Source: an uncultured Mollicutes bacterium (GTDB lineage Bacteria > Bacillota_I > Bacilli_A > Acholeplasmatales > Anaeroplasmataceae). From it: 12,295 nucleotides of DNA. The DNA is taken from assembly GCA_900540705.1 (NCBI GenBank), contig UQGR01000046.1, positions 1-12,295 of the forward strand, given 5' to 3'. The notes under the pieces were generated by a model. It did not search any database, had not been told where the DNA came from, and worked only from the letters and a program-made list of their open reading frames with translations. Of this stretch, positions 1 through 7,400 are shown one piece after another (position 1 is the stretch's first letter; each line of letters opens with the position of its first letter). A program made the translations under genes and the position numbers.

Positions 1-26
1 TCACAAGTATGTTTTTCCATCATAAA

Positions 27-2348
27 TTAATGCGTTAGAGTTATATTATCTAAAACTACTCTTCCTAAATTTTTTGTAGAGGTTACTAAATTTGTTACGA
101 CTGTTATTCTAGTACCATAAACACCTTCAGTAAAATCAAAATTAAATGAATTAAGAATATCTTTATTTTTGGAAAGACTTGTAACGTCAAAAGTATAATA
201 TGTGCTCCAATTACCATGGGAATCTTTTATTTCAAATATAATATATGAATCTTTATTTAATCTTTCATCTGTACTCCAAATTGCCATATCAAAATTAAAT
301 GATTGAATTCTTTGATTAAAATCAAATTCCAAATATGCAACTCCAGCATCTTTACATTTTGCAGATAAAGTTAAATAGTTATTAGAGATATATCCACATC
401 TTAATCTTTTTGTAGTAAAATCAAAGCCAGAATCAAGTGTTACCCCCGTAGTCTCAGGACTATCAACATATTCCTCTCTATAATTCAATTTTTCTTTGCT
501 GATAACTTCAGTAGTGAGTTCTAATTCTCGAATTTTTTCAACTTGAAATAGATATAATCCCGTCCTTGTCCAATTAAAACCATGTACTCTTATATAAATT
601 GTTTGCCCTTTATACAAAGAATACTCAATTCTAAAGTTTTTATTTCCATTAACCAGATCAATATCATCATGAGATAGAATACAGCCTTTTGTTTGCCTAC
701 CTGGAACTATATTATGAAACAATTCACCTACTGTATCTGTGTCCCCTTGAGTGAAAAAACAATAAACTCCATTTTCAGGTGCTGTGAAATTATACCAATA
801 ATACTGGCCAGTGTCAATAGAATCTATCTTTGGATAATTAAGTTGGATAGGAGTATTTCCTCCTGTGTTAACCTCTTCTAATTCTATTTGATTCTTTTGT
901 CTTGCCCTTTTAACATCTTCCAAGGATTGTATAGGATAAACTGTTCCATTAAAGTATGCACCCTCTTGATAAGCAGATATTACATCTTTGTCATAGAGAT
1001 AAGATTCTTGATACATTGGAGTAAAATCAAGCATATAGTCCATATGAACAATTCCTATAGCACTTTCAGTAACCATTTTATATTTTGAGTCAATCCTAAC
1101 AACCTCATTAGAATCAGTATTTTTATTACATTCTAATGCTGCTGATAATACTCTTAAATATGATATGTAATTTTTTTGTTGTTCTATCTTATCGTATGGA
1201 ATAAAGGCTTCTAAAATTCCATTTAATGTTCCAGGTGTAACTGAAAGTCCTATGGAACCTAAAGCCACTTCCACTGCATATTTTGCGGCTGCTTCCGTAA
1301 CTGAATAGACGGAAAGAACAACACTTCCTACCAATGCTACCCCATTTATTACATTTTCTGTTGTTTCAATCCCGATTCTAATTCTTTCATTTGATGCAAG
1401 TTCTTTTTCGGTAACAACAATTAGTTGCTTGACTATTTCATTCAATGCTAACCTTAAATCTTTATCCCAAATAAATATAGATGCATGCAAAACTTCATCT
1501 CTTCCTTTTAGTATACTTGTAAAGGGATGACCAATCTTATAAGCAGAATATGAACTACTACTTGAAAAATAACCTATTTCCTCTTTAGATGTAGTTGTAA
1601 ATGGACCTATACCAAATGGATCATAATCAGAAATCCACATTGCAGCTCCTGCACCATTGGTATATTTCAAATCTGAAATTGATTCATTATTATATTGATA
1701 ATCAACATCAATATTCAATAAATATTTATTTTGTGCATCAAATCCCTTATAGGAATACACCCTTATAAAATAGACATTAGGTAATATATCTTTTTCAATT
1801 TTTTCTCTATAAGTTCCTGTGTATCTTGAGTATGAAATAAGTGAAATATCATCTTCTTCACAATATTTTACATTATCAAATTCATATAATTCCAAATCGT
1901 AATCACAATCTTGTGGGATATTATCTAAATTAATTTTCAACTTTGCTTTGCCATAAACTTGAATTTTATAGTAATCTTCATCTACTTCTCTCTTCCACAA
2001 GCCCCATAACCATTCATTTCTATGCAATGTAGCATATATTGTTTTATTATAATCATAAGGAACAGATGTGCCAGAGAATGATGGTGATAACAAGGTTGCA
2101 GAAGCAAATGAGTCATTACTCTCATATTCGTCTATCGTAGCATCAACTGAATAAGTAGATGAAAAGCCCTCAAGTTCACTTGAATAATCATCATATAAAT
2201 CATCATATAGCGGCTCGTAATATGGATGTTCTTTATAGCCTTTATCACTTTTTTCATCTACTATTTGAGCATTTGATGTTATTGAAAATGCTGTTAAAAA
2301 TATGGAAAAAATTACAGCAAATATACCTATTTTCTTAAATTTAATCAT
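27..2348 (-). CDS. Exported protein with two PPC-like domains, function unknown
   Basis: The 773-residue product starts with a typical Sec signal peptide: basic MIKFKK, a hydrophobic core at about residues 8-22, and a likely cleavage near SNA-Q at 26-28. An acidic, tyrosine-rich stretch follows at 42-60. Residues about 72-217 look like a bacterial pre-peptidase C-terminal (PPC) beta domain, with DEDYYKI, CDYDLELYEF and YFIRVYSYKG. Residues about 514-603 look like a second, diverged copy (YYWYNFTAPENGVY, GQTIYIRVHG). Between them lies a domain I do not recognise, with a hydrophobic Ala/Val/Gly-rich stretch at about 333-370. The C-terminal part, about 630-773, appears to be another beta-sandwich. 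I see no protease motif, sortase signal or surface-layer repeats, so it is probably released or loosely wall-bound. The AGGAG at 2359-2363, ten bases before the ATG, supports the start. PPC domains usually accompany secreted enzymes, but no catalytic domain is identifiable here. The exported location is well supported; the function is unknown. Confidence 0.85.
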   Translation of the reverse strand: MIKFKKIGIFAVIFSIFLTAFSITSNAQIVDEKSDKGYKEHPYYEPLYDDLYDDYSSELEGFSSTYSVDATIDEYESNDSFASATLLSPSFSGTSVPYDYNKTIYATLHRNEWLWGLWKREVDEDYYKIQVYGKAKLKINLDNIPQDCDYDLELYEFDNVKYCEEDDISLISYSRYTGTYREKIEKDILPNVYFIRVYSYKGFDAQNKYLLNIDVDYQYNNESISDLKYTNGAGAAMWISDYDPFGIGPFTTTSKEEIGYFSSSSSYSAYKIGHPFTSILKGRDEVLHASIFIWDKDLRLALNEIVKQLIVVTEKELASNERIRIGIETTENVINGVALVGSVVLSVYSVTEAAAKYAVEVALGSIGLSVTPGTLNGILEAFIPYDKIEQQKNYISYLRVLSAALECNKNTDSNEVVRIDSKYKMVTESAIGIVHMDYMLDFTPMYQESYLYDKDVISAYQEGAYFNGTVYPIQSLEDVKRARQKNQIELEEVNTGGNTPIQLNYPKIDSIDTGQYYWYNFTAPENGVYCFFTQGDTDTVGELFHNIVPGRQTKGCILSHDDIDLVNGNKNFRIEYSLYKGQTIYIRVHGFNWTRTGLYLFQVEKIRELELTTEVISKEKLNYREEYVDSPETTGVTLDSGFDFTTKRLRCGYISNNYLTLSAKCKDAGVAYLEFDFNQRIQSFNFDMAIWSTDERLNKDSYIIFEIKDSHGNWSTYYTFDVTSLSKNKDILNSFNFDFTEGVYGTRITVVTNLVTSTKNLGRVVLDNITLTH

Positions 2349-2382
2349 TTTTAAATTACTCCTTTAAATTATTTTTTTATTA

Positions 2383-2418
2383 TTAATTTGAAAATTTAAT
2401 TCTTTTGAATCTTATCAT
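2383..2418 (-). CDS. Possible 11-codon leader ORF upstream of the exported protein
   Basis: A start codon four bases after GGAGG (2423-2427) opens MIRFKRIKFSN and then stops. The peptide resembles the beginning of the downstream protein (MIKFKKIGIF), so it may be a duplicated and decayed start region rather than a functional leader peptide. The evidence is only a ribosome binding site and this resemblance. Confidence 0.25.
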   Translation of the reverse strand: MIRFKRIKFSN

Positions 2419-2452
2419 TTTTCCTCCAAAAAAAGTATAAGATATAGTTAAT

Positions 2453-2494
2453 TTAAAAAATTTTTTCTGCTGATAAATTCAAATGATATGCCAT
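2453..2494 (-). CDS. Possible 13-codon leader ORF upstream of the exported protein
   Basis: AAGGAG (2502-2507) lies seven bases before an ATG that opens MAYHLNLSAEKIF and then a TAA. It would be the first reading frame in the transcript if the candidate promoter at 2527-2559 is real. The frame is short enough to arise by chance. Translation and any role in controlling the exported protein are inference. Confidence 0.25.
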   Translation of the reverse strand: MAYHLNLSAEKIF

Positions 2495-2526
2495 TCTTTT
2501 TCTCCTTGTATTTTTCTGATATATTA

Positions 2527-2559
2527 ATTATACTGAAAACCAATGTCGAAGTATGTCAA
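2527..2559 (-). promoter_or_regulatory. Candidate promoter for the exported protein gene
   Basis: On the minus strand a perfect TTGACA (2554-2559) and a perfect TATAAT (2527-2532) occur upstream of the exported-protein gene. The spacer is 21 bases, longer than the usual 16-18, so either only the TATAAT is used with a poorer -35 or the promoter is weak or activator-dependent. It would give a leader of about 170 bases. Confidence 0.35.
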
Positions 2560-2869
2560 ATAGAAAAAAATGGTAAATAATATCAAATTTTGTTAAGAAT
2601 TTAAAAAAACGGTAAAAATCATAGAATTTAAAATCAAGGAATAGAAACTAAAATTGTGCTAGATTTTTAAAAAGATATTTAGTAAATCAACTGATTAAAT
2701 GAGTAATTCTCTTTACTTCTAAACAAGTAATCAAATAGGTTCTTCTCAGCACCTTCACCTCCTGCCCTAATTAAATGTGCCTTACTTCTCCCTTGTAATT
2801 TTCTTACTTTCTTTTTTCCTATTAAGCTTTAACAATTTATCTGTGTTGGTTAGATGCTTTTATATCAGA
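2560..2869. other. AT-rich stretch with no identifiable gene
   Basis: This very AT-rich stretch separates the candidate promoter of the exported-protein gene from the decayed sigma-like gene. The only structured signal is AGGAGG at 2758-2763 on the minus strand, five bases before a GTG-started 21-codon frame (2687-2752). An overlapping frame reads EKNLFDYLFRSKENYSF and stops just after. Neither is convincing as a gene. They may be the degraded start of a gene that once followed the sigma-like gene. Confidence 0.4.
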
Positions 2870-3335
2870 TTATATGGCACCACCTCCTTTAAGAATTGGA
2901 AAGAACTTTTAAAAAAGATATTAAGATTAGAAATTACGAAGCTTCTTCATAACTTGAAGTGTTGTTGGACTGCATAACGAGTAGTTCCTTTGAGATTTGC
3001 GATTGATACTAGGGTATAATTATTCTTTTAATTGAAAAACTTCTCTTTGTTGAGGGGTTAAATTGGATAAGGTTTCTGATAATAAAGCTAGCCCTTTTTT
3101 TAAGCATTCTTCTCTTTCTTGTTGGATTCTTTTAATTAAGGGATCTGAAGTTTCATCTACAAGACAATCTCTATTTAAAGAGAATTTAACAATATGTCTT
3201 TGACTGTTTTTTTTTTCCAAACCTCTCTATTAGTTTGTTTGATTTAATGTTGAGTTTGGATGTCAGATTTTCTACTTAAATTTTTAAAAAGTTCCCTTTA
3301 CCTCCAAACTCATACTTCAATGTGATTTTTGACAT
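2870..3335 (-). pseudogene. Decayed sigma-70 region-4-like regulator gene
   Basis: The best-preserved piece is at 3020-3220: 66 codons opening at a TTG and ending LSNLTPQQREVFQLKE. This matches the start of sigma region 4 (L-T-P-x-Q-R-E-V-F). A one-base shift at 3022 lets translation continue as NYTLVSIANLKGTTRYAVQQ, a plausible helix-turn-helix (3021-2947). A further shift gives MKKLRNF, and in the same frame, after several stops, FPILKGGGAI ending at 2870. Upstream, an ATG at 3335 with an ideal GGAGG (3343-3347, seven-base spacing) opens MSKITLKYEFGGKGNFLKI and a TAA. The same frame then resumes as VENLTSKLNIKSNKLIERF up to an A10 tract (3207-3216). Removing one A from that tract would join it to the sigma-like segment. 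Small sigma-like proteins of this kind are common on integrative elements of Firmicutes. The region-4 match is solid; joining all pieces into one former gene is inference. Confidence 0.6.
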
Positions 3336-3410
3336 AAGTTGTCCTCCGTAAGGTTTGTATAGTTCTTCACCCTATTAGACGACTTCTTATATAAACGCAC
3401 TTACTAAAAT

Positions 3411-3480
3411 TAAAATAGACCCTATAAAGTAGACACATCAAAAAAAAGGGTGTAGATTCTACTTTGTAGGGTCTATTTTA
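3411..3480. repeat. Near-perfect 23-bp inverted repeat, terminator or element end
   Basis: The arms 3411-3433 and 3458-3480 (core TAGACCCTA, AAAGTAGA) pair over 23 bases with one mismatch at 3425, which becomes a G-U pair in plus-strand RNA. The 24-base centre contains an A8 run. The structure begins 29 bases beyond the rlmD stop and could terminate that operon, but no clear U-run follows the stem on the minus strand. Alternatively the arms, read outward as TGTCTACTTTATAGGG, resemble insertion-sequence termini placed back to back. No transposase gene is present here. Confidence 0.7.
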
Positions 3481-3508
3481 TCAAAATTGGTGATTTTAGC
3501 TCTTTTTT

Positions 3509-4840
3509 CTACTTTTTAGGTTGATTTAGATCTAGTCTTATCACGCACTCAATATGCTTAGTCCTAGAAAACATATCGAATCCTGTTATACTTTTTACAA
3601 CATAATCATTCTCAAAAAACTGATATAAATCTCTTTTCAATGTTTCTGGATTACAGGATATATAAATGACATTTCTAGGCTTTAAGTATCCTATCGCATT
3701 AATAAACTGCTTGGTTGATCCTTCTCTTGGAGGATCCATAATTACGATATCAATCTTTTCTCTTGCCTTAGCAGAATGAGTCATATAGTTTGTTGCATCA
3801 TCACAAATGAATGCCACATTATCAATCTGGTTAATTTTTGCGTTCAGCTTAGCATCTGCAATGGCCTGACGATTGAGTTCCACCCCAATTACCTGCTTCG
3901 CATAGGCTGAGGCAAATAGGGATATCGTTCCAACTCCACAATACGCATCTAACACTATATCCGTATCTTTTATATCAGCAGCCTTTAAGCCTAAGCTATA
4001 TAATTGCTTCATTCCTAGGGAGTTAATTTGAAAAAAACTATTTGGTGATATTTTAAATTTAAAATTCCCTACCTTTTCATAAATAAACCCTGGCCCATAA
4101 AGGACCTTATTTTTATCTCCTAAAACAATAGAGGTATCTCTAGCATTAAAATTTTGCACAATGGTTGTTAAATTCAAATTTTCCTTAAGTAAATCCTTAA
4201 CCACATTACTTCTTCCAGGAAACATCTCCCCATTGGTCACTAATATCAGCATCACTTCCTTTGTCTGATAGCCATACCGGACGTAAACGTGTCGAATTAC
4301 ACCCTGTCTAGTCTTTTCATCATAGGGCTTTATTTTATGCTTTGTTAAAATTTTATTTAAAGCTACAATTGTCTTATTGGCAGCCTTAGCCTGAAGCTGG
4401 CAATCTACCACAGGAATTAGACGATGAGAATATTCCTCATAAAACCCACATACCACCTGCTTTGTCTTAGATAGCTTGTAGCTCATTTGACTCTTGTTGC
4501 GATAATGAAGAGGCTCAAAGGTAGAAATAACATCAATCGGCGGAATTCCCTTTATCCCTTTAAATAAATCATTTAAGTATTTCTTTTTTTGCTCGATTTC
4601 ATAGGCGTAGCTCATATGCATAAACTGACAGCCACCACATTCCTTTTGATAAGGACAGCCATCTAATATTCTATGCTCGCTTGGCTTTAAAACCTTGACT
4701 AAAGAAGGATATTTTCCCTCTGTTTCTACAAGGATATCTTCTCCCATAATACAGCCATGAATTTTGTATTTTTTATTGTCAATTTCTACTAAGGCGTCTG
4801 CTTCATAGTTTACCTCTACATTTTTAAATTCCTTATGCAT
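3509..4840 (-). CDS. rlmD: 23S rRNA (uracil-C5)-methyltransferase, RlmD/RumA family
   Basis: This SAM-dependent enzyme methylates C5 of a uridine in 23S rRNA (TrmA/RumA family; Gram-positive members can act as RlmCD on two sites). Counting from the ATG at 4840, the 443-residue product has a short TRAM-like RNA-binding N-terminus. A [4Fe-4S] motif follows, with C62, C68 and C71 in CPYQKECGGC and a fourth cysteine, C147, in VVDCQL. The SAM fold shows DAYCGVGTISL (298-308) and acidic E321 in GVEL. DPPREG is at 369-374 and the catalytic cysteine C396 is in ISCNPETLKRD. The frame stays open to 4906, but that would overlap the ABC-F gene, and the ATG at 4840 has an AGAGGTGG-type ribosome binding site just upstream, so the shorter start is preferred. 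It follows the ABC-F stop by 34 bases and is probably co-transcribed with it. The choice between RlmD, RlmC and RlmCD cannot be made from sequence alone. Confidence 0.93.
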   Translation of the reverse strand: MHKEFKNVEVNYEADALVEIDNKKYKIHGCIMGEDILVETEGKYPSLVKVLKPSEHRILDGCPYQKECGGCQFMHMSYAYEIEQKKKYLNDLFKGIKGIPPIDVISTFEPLHYRNKSQMSYKLSKTKQVVCGFYEEYSHRLIPVVDCQLQAKAANKTIVALNKILTKHKIKPYDEKTRQGVIRHVYVRYGYQTKEVMLILVTNGEMFPGRSNVVKDLLKENLNLTTIVQNFNARDTSIVLGDKNKVLYGPGFIYEKVGNFKFKISPNSFFQINSLGMKQLYSLGLKAADIKDTDIVLDAYCGVGTISLFASAYAKQVIGVELNRQAIADAKLNAKINQIDNVAFICDDATNYMTHSAKAREKIDIVIMDPPREGSTKQFINAIGYLKPRNVIYISCNPETLKRDLYQFFENDYVVKSITGFDMFSRTKHIECVIRLDLNQPKK

Positions 4841-4874
4841 ATTGCCCCCACCTCTTTTCCTTATTTCAAAACAA

Positions 4875-6428
4875 CTAAAGAATTTTAGTCGTCCATTGTT
4901 CTGCATCTAAAACATCTGTGACCAACCCCTGATAGAATTCTGCCTCATGACATACGAGGACTATGGTTCCCTTAAAGGCAATCAACGCTTCCTTTAACGC
5001 CTCCTTAGCCAACACATCCAAATGATTGGTTGGCTCATCTAAAATCAACGTATTACATTCCTTCAGCATAATCTTACATAGTCTAACCTTGGCAGCCTCT
5101 CCACCAGAAAGAACCATCATCAAGGACTCTATTTTATCCTTATTCAAGCCACAGGCCGCTAAAGCCCCTCTAACCTCGGCATTTGTCATCGCTGGATATT
5201 CCTGCCAGATTTCCTCATGGGCTGTGTTCTTAGAATTGGATTCCTCCTGAGCGAAGTATCCATAATGGATGTTATAATCTAACTTACATTCTCCTGATAG
5301 AGGTGGAATCAATCCCAACAGTGTTTTAAGTAGCGTCGTCTTACCAATTCCATTGGCTCCCTTGATCACTACCTTTTTTCCACGCTCAATCGTAAAATTG
5401 AGTTTAGAGGATAATGGTGTGTCATAACCAATCACTAAATCCGTAGCTGTTAAAACAAACTTTCCAGAGGCACCGCTTTCCTTAAACTTAAAGTTAGGCT
5501 TTACCTGCTCCTTGGCCTTATCAATAATCTCCATTTTATCTAAGCGTCTTTGTCTGGATTTCGCTAAATCTGTAGTAGCAACCCTGGCCTTGTTCTTGGC
5601 GATAAATTCCTTTAAATCCTTAATTTCCTTCTGCTGCTTCTCATAGGCAATATTTTGTTGTCGCTTCTTCAGCTCATACATTTGCATAAAGCCATCATAA
5701 TTTCCAGTGTATCTTGTCAACGTTCCATCCTCCATATGATAAATGACGTTAACTACACGATTTAAAAACTCCACATCATGGGAAACTAAAATAAAAGCAT
5801 TTTCATAATTTTCCAAATAGGTTCTTAGCCAGTTCACCTGAGCCTCATCTAAAAAGTTCGTAGGTTCATCTAAAATTAAAATCATAGGCTGGGCTAAGAG
5901 TAGCTTAGTTAACAAGACCTTAGACCTTTGTCCACCACTTAAGTTAGCCACATCATGGTCCAATCCTAATTCTCCAAGCCCTAAGCCGTTAGCTACCTCT
6001 TCAATTTTAGCCTCTAACGCATAAAACCCAGAGGATTCTAGCTCAGACTGAATTTCACCAGTTTCCTCAAGAAGCTCCTCCATCTCCTCTTCACTACAGT
6101 CACACATCTTTTCATATAGCTGATTCATTTCCTTTTCCAAATCATACATGGATTGAAAGGCCTCACGTAAAACCTCACGAATGGTTTTGCCTTTCGTAAG
6201 GCTTGTATATTGGTCTAAATACCCTGTTGTTATTCTTTTACACCATTCAATCTTCCCCTGATCTGGCGTAAGTGTTCCAGTTATCATCTTGATAAAGGTA
6301 GACTTTCCTTCCCCATTGAGGCCAATTAAACCAACATGCTCGCCCTTTTGTAAAACAAAGCTGGCATTCTCTAAAATGGTTCTGTTTCCAAAGGAAAAGG
6401 AAACATCAGAAACTTTTAAAACACTCAT
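4875..6428 (-). CDS. ABC-F family ATPase (ribosome-associated, no membrane domain)
   Basis: The 517-residue product has two ABC ATPase domains in one chain and no membrane segment, the hallmark of ABC-F proteins that act on the ribosome. Domain 1 has Walker A GLNGEGKST (36-44), signature LSGGQ (163-167), Walker B ILILDEPTNFLD and switch histidine VSHD (H217). A charged interdomain linker at about 245-310 (ARVATTDLAKSRQRRLDKME) corresponds to the segment that reaches the P-site tRNA. Domain 2 has GANGIGKTT (357-365), LSGGE (440-444), LILDEPTNHLD (461-471) and VCHE (492-495), where the usual Asp after the histidine is Glu. An acidic insertion at 112-131 looks like an arm subdomain. AAGGAG lies six bases before the ATG. 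There is no long C-terminal extension. A translation-factor role is more likely than antibiotic resistance, but the subfamily is not resolved. The neighbouring rlmD fits a ribosome-related unit. Confidence 0.92.
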   Translation of the reverse strand: MSVLKVSDVSFSFGNRTILENASFVLQKGEHVGLIGLNGEGKSTFIKMITGTLTPDQGKIEWCKRITTGYLDQYTSLTKGKTIREVLREAFQSMYDLEKEMNQLYEKMCDCSEEEMEELLEETGEIQSELESSGFYALEAKIEEVANGLGLGELGLDHDVANLSGGQRSKVLLTKLLLAQPMILILDEPTNFLDEAQVNWLRTYLENYENAFILVSHDVEFLNRVVNVIYHMEDGTLTRYTGNYDGFMQMYELKKRQQNIAYEKQQKEIKDLKEFIAKNKARVATTDLAKSRQRRLDKMEIIDKAKEQVKPNFKFKESGASGKFVLTATDLVIGYDTPLSSKLNFTIERGKKVVIKGANGIGKTTLLKTLLGLIPPLSGECKLDYNIHYGYFAQEESNSKNTAHEEIWQEYPAMTNAEVRGALAACGLNKDKIESLMMVLSGGEAAKVRLCKIMLKECNTLILDEPTNHLDVLAKEALKEALIAFKGTIVLVCHEAEFYQGLVTDVLDAEQWTTKIL

Positions 6429-6456
6429 AGTTAACTCCTTAAAATATAAAATGAAA

Positions 6457-6480
6457 GAAACTGAAATAGGTTTCAGTTTC
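6457..6480 (-). terminator. Hairpin terminator between nadA and the ABC-F gene
   Basis: A perfect 10-base inverted repeat (GAAACTGAAA and its complement) with a 4-base loop begins eight bases past the nadA stop. On the minus strand it is followed by TTTCATTTTATATTTT. The stem is AT-rich and the U-tract interrupted, so termination may be partial, leaving some read-through into the ABC-F and rlmD genes. Confidence 0.6.
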
Positions 6481-6488
6481 TATAAAAA

Positions 6489-7394
6489 TCAAGATAATTC
6501 AAGCATCTTATCTAATGCTTTTTTCGCATCCGTTGCAATCTGCTCCTCAACAAATACTTCATTGGTTTCCTTAGAAAGACACTCATAGACATCCTTTAAA
6601 GTGGTATATTTCATATTAGAACAGGAAAGCGTATTGCTGGCTAAATAAAATTTTTTGGAAGGAGAAGCCTTCTCCATAGCATGCAGAACGCCCTTTTCCG
6701 TACAGACAATAAATTCATTTGCCTCACTATCCTTTGTAAAATCCAGCATCTGCTTGGTTGAACCCACATAATCTGCCAACTCCAAAATATCTAGTTTACA
6801 TTCTGGATGGGCAATCAGTAAAGCATTCGGATATCTCTTCTTCATCTCTAGTACTTTTTTACGGTCTAAGAAATGATGAATTGGACAACAGCCTGGCCAA
6901 ACATCAAATTTGACACCGCCCTGCTGCATGGCATATTTTCCTAAGTTCTGGTCAGGACAATATAATATTTCCTGCTTCTGGTCTAGGTAATGATTGATGA
7001 TTTTTAAAGCATTTGTGGAGGTACAGACACAATCACTCAATGCCTTAACACTTGCCGTACTATTCACATAGGTGATAATTTTCGTATTGGGATGTTCCTC
7101 CTTATACCGCCTTAGTGCGGAAGGAGAAATCATATCTGCCATTTTACAGCCTGCCTTCATCACTGGAAGTAAAACCTTTTTCCCAGGATTTAAAATCTTA
7201 GCTGTCTCTGCCATAAAATGAACTCCACAGAACACAATGATATCGGCATCTGTCGTCATGGCAATTTGGGCAAGCTTTAAGCTGTCTCCCAAATAATCCG
7301 CAATGTCCTGAATTTCAGGCTCTTGATAATAATGAGCTAAAATACAGGCATTTTTTTCTTTTTTTAATCTTTTAATTTCTTCTATATAATTCAC
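6489..7394 (-). CDS. nadA: Quinolinate synthase
   Basis: NadA condenses iminoaspartate with dihydroxyacetone phosphate to form quinolinate, using a [4Fe-4S] cluster. The 301-residue product has the expected triplicated fold and family motifs: HYYQEPEIQDIADYLGDS (21-38), FCGVHFMAETAKIL, AGCKMADMISP, YVNSTASVKA, WPGCCPIHH, HPECKLDI and LSCSNMKYTTL. The likely cluster cysteines are C83, C169 or C170, and C258, spaced as in short NadA proteins of about 300 residues. The start is a GTG, supported by GGAG (7404-7407) that overlaps the end of nadC, nine bases upstream. Only six bases separate it from the nadC stop, so it is the last gene of a nadB-nadC-nadA operon. The oxygen-sensitive cluster suits an anaerobe. 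Identification is secure. Confidence 0.96.
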   Translation of the reverse strand: MNYIEEIKRLKKEKNACILAHYYQEPEIQDIADYLGDSLKLAQIAMTTDADIIVFCGVHFMAETAKILNPGKKVLLPVMKAGCKMADMISPSALRRYKEEHPNTKIITYVNSTASVKALSDCVCTSTNALKIINHYLDQKQEILYCPDQNLGKYAMQQGGVKFDVWPGCCPIHHFLDRKKVLEMKKRYPNALLIAHPECKLDILELADYVGSTKQMLDFTKDSEANEFIVCTEKGVLHAMEKASPSKKFYLASNTLSCSNMKYTTLKDVYECLSKETNEVFVEEQIATDAKKALDKMLELS

Positions 7395-7400
7395 TGATCT

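Noticed and set aside
2687..2752. GTG-started 21-codon frame after a strong AGGAGG
   Set aside because: It is too short and too AT-rich to separate from chance. An overlapping frame looks more protein-like but lacks a proper start.
2777..2977. Plus-strand 66-codon frame over the decayed sigma-like gene
   Set aside because: It is the complement of the minus-strand pieces, lacks a ribosome binding site, and its hydrophobic look comes from A-rich lysine codons read in reverse.
4841..4906. N-terminal extension of the rRNA methyltransferase frame by 22 codons
   Set aside because: It overlaps the end of the ABC-F gene and precedes a better-supported ATG at 4840. The extra residues do not resemble the TRAM-like start.
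4875..6428. ABC-F protein as an antibiotic resistance determinant
   Set aside because: The linker and overall length do not point to a known resistance subgroup, and the setting beside rlmD and nad genes is housekeeping-like.
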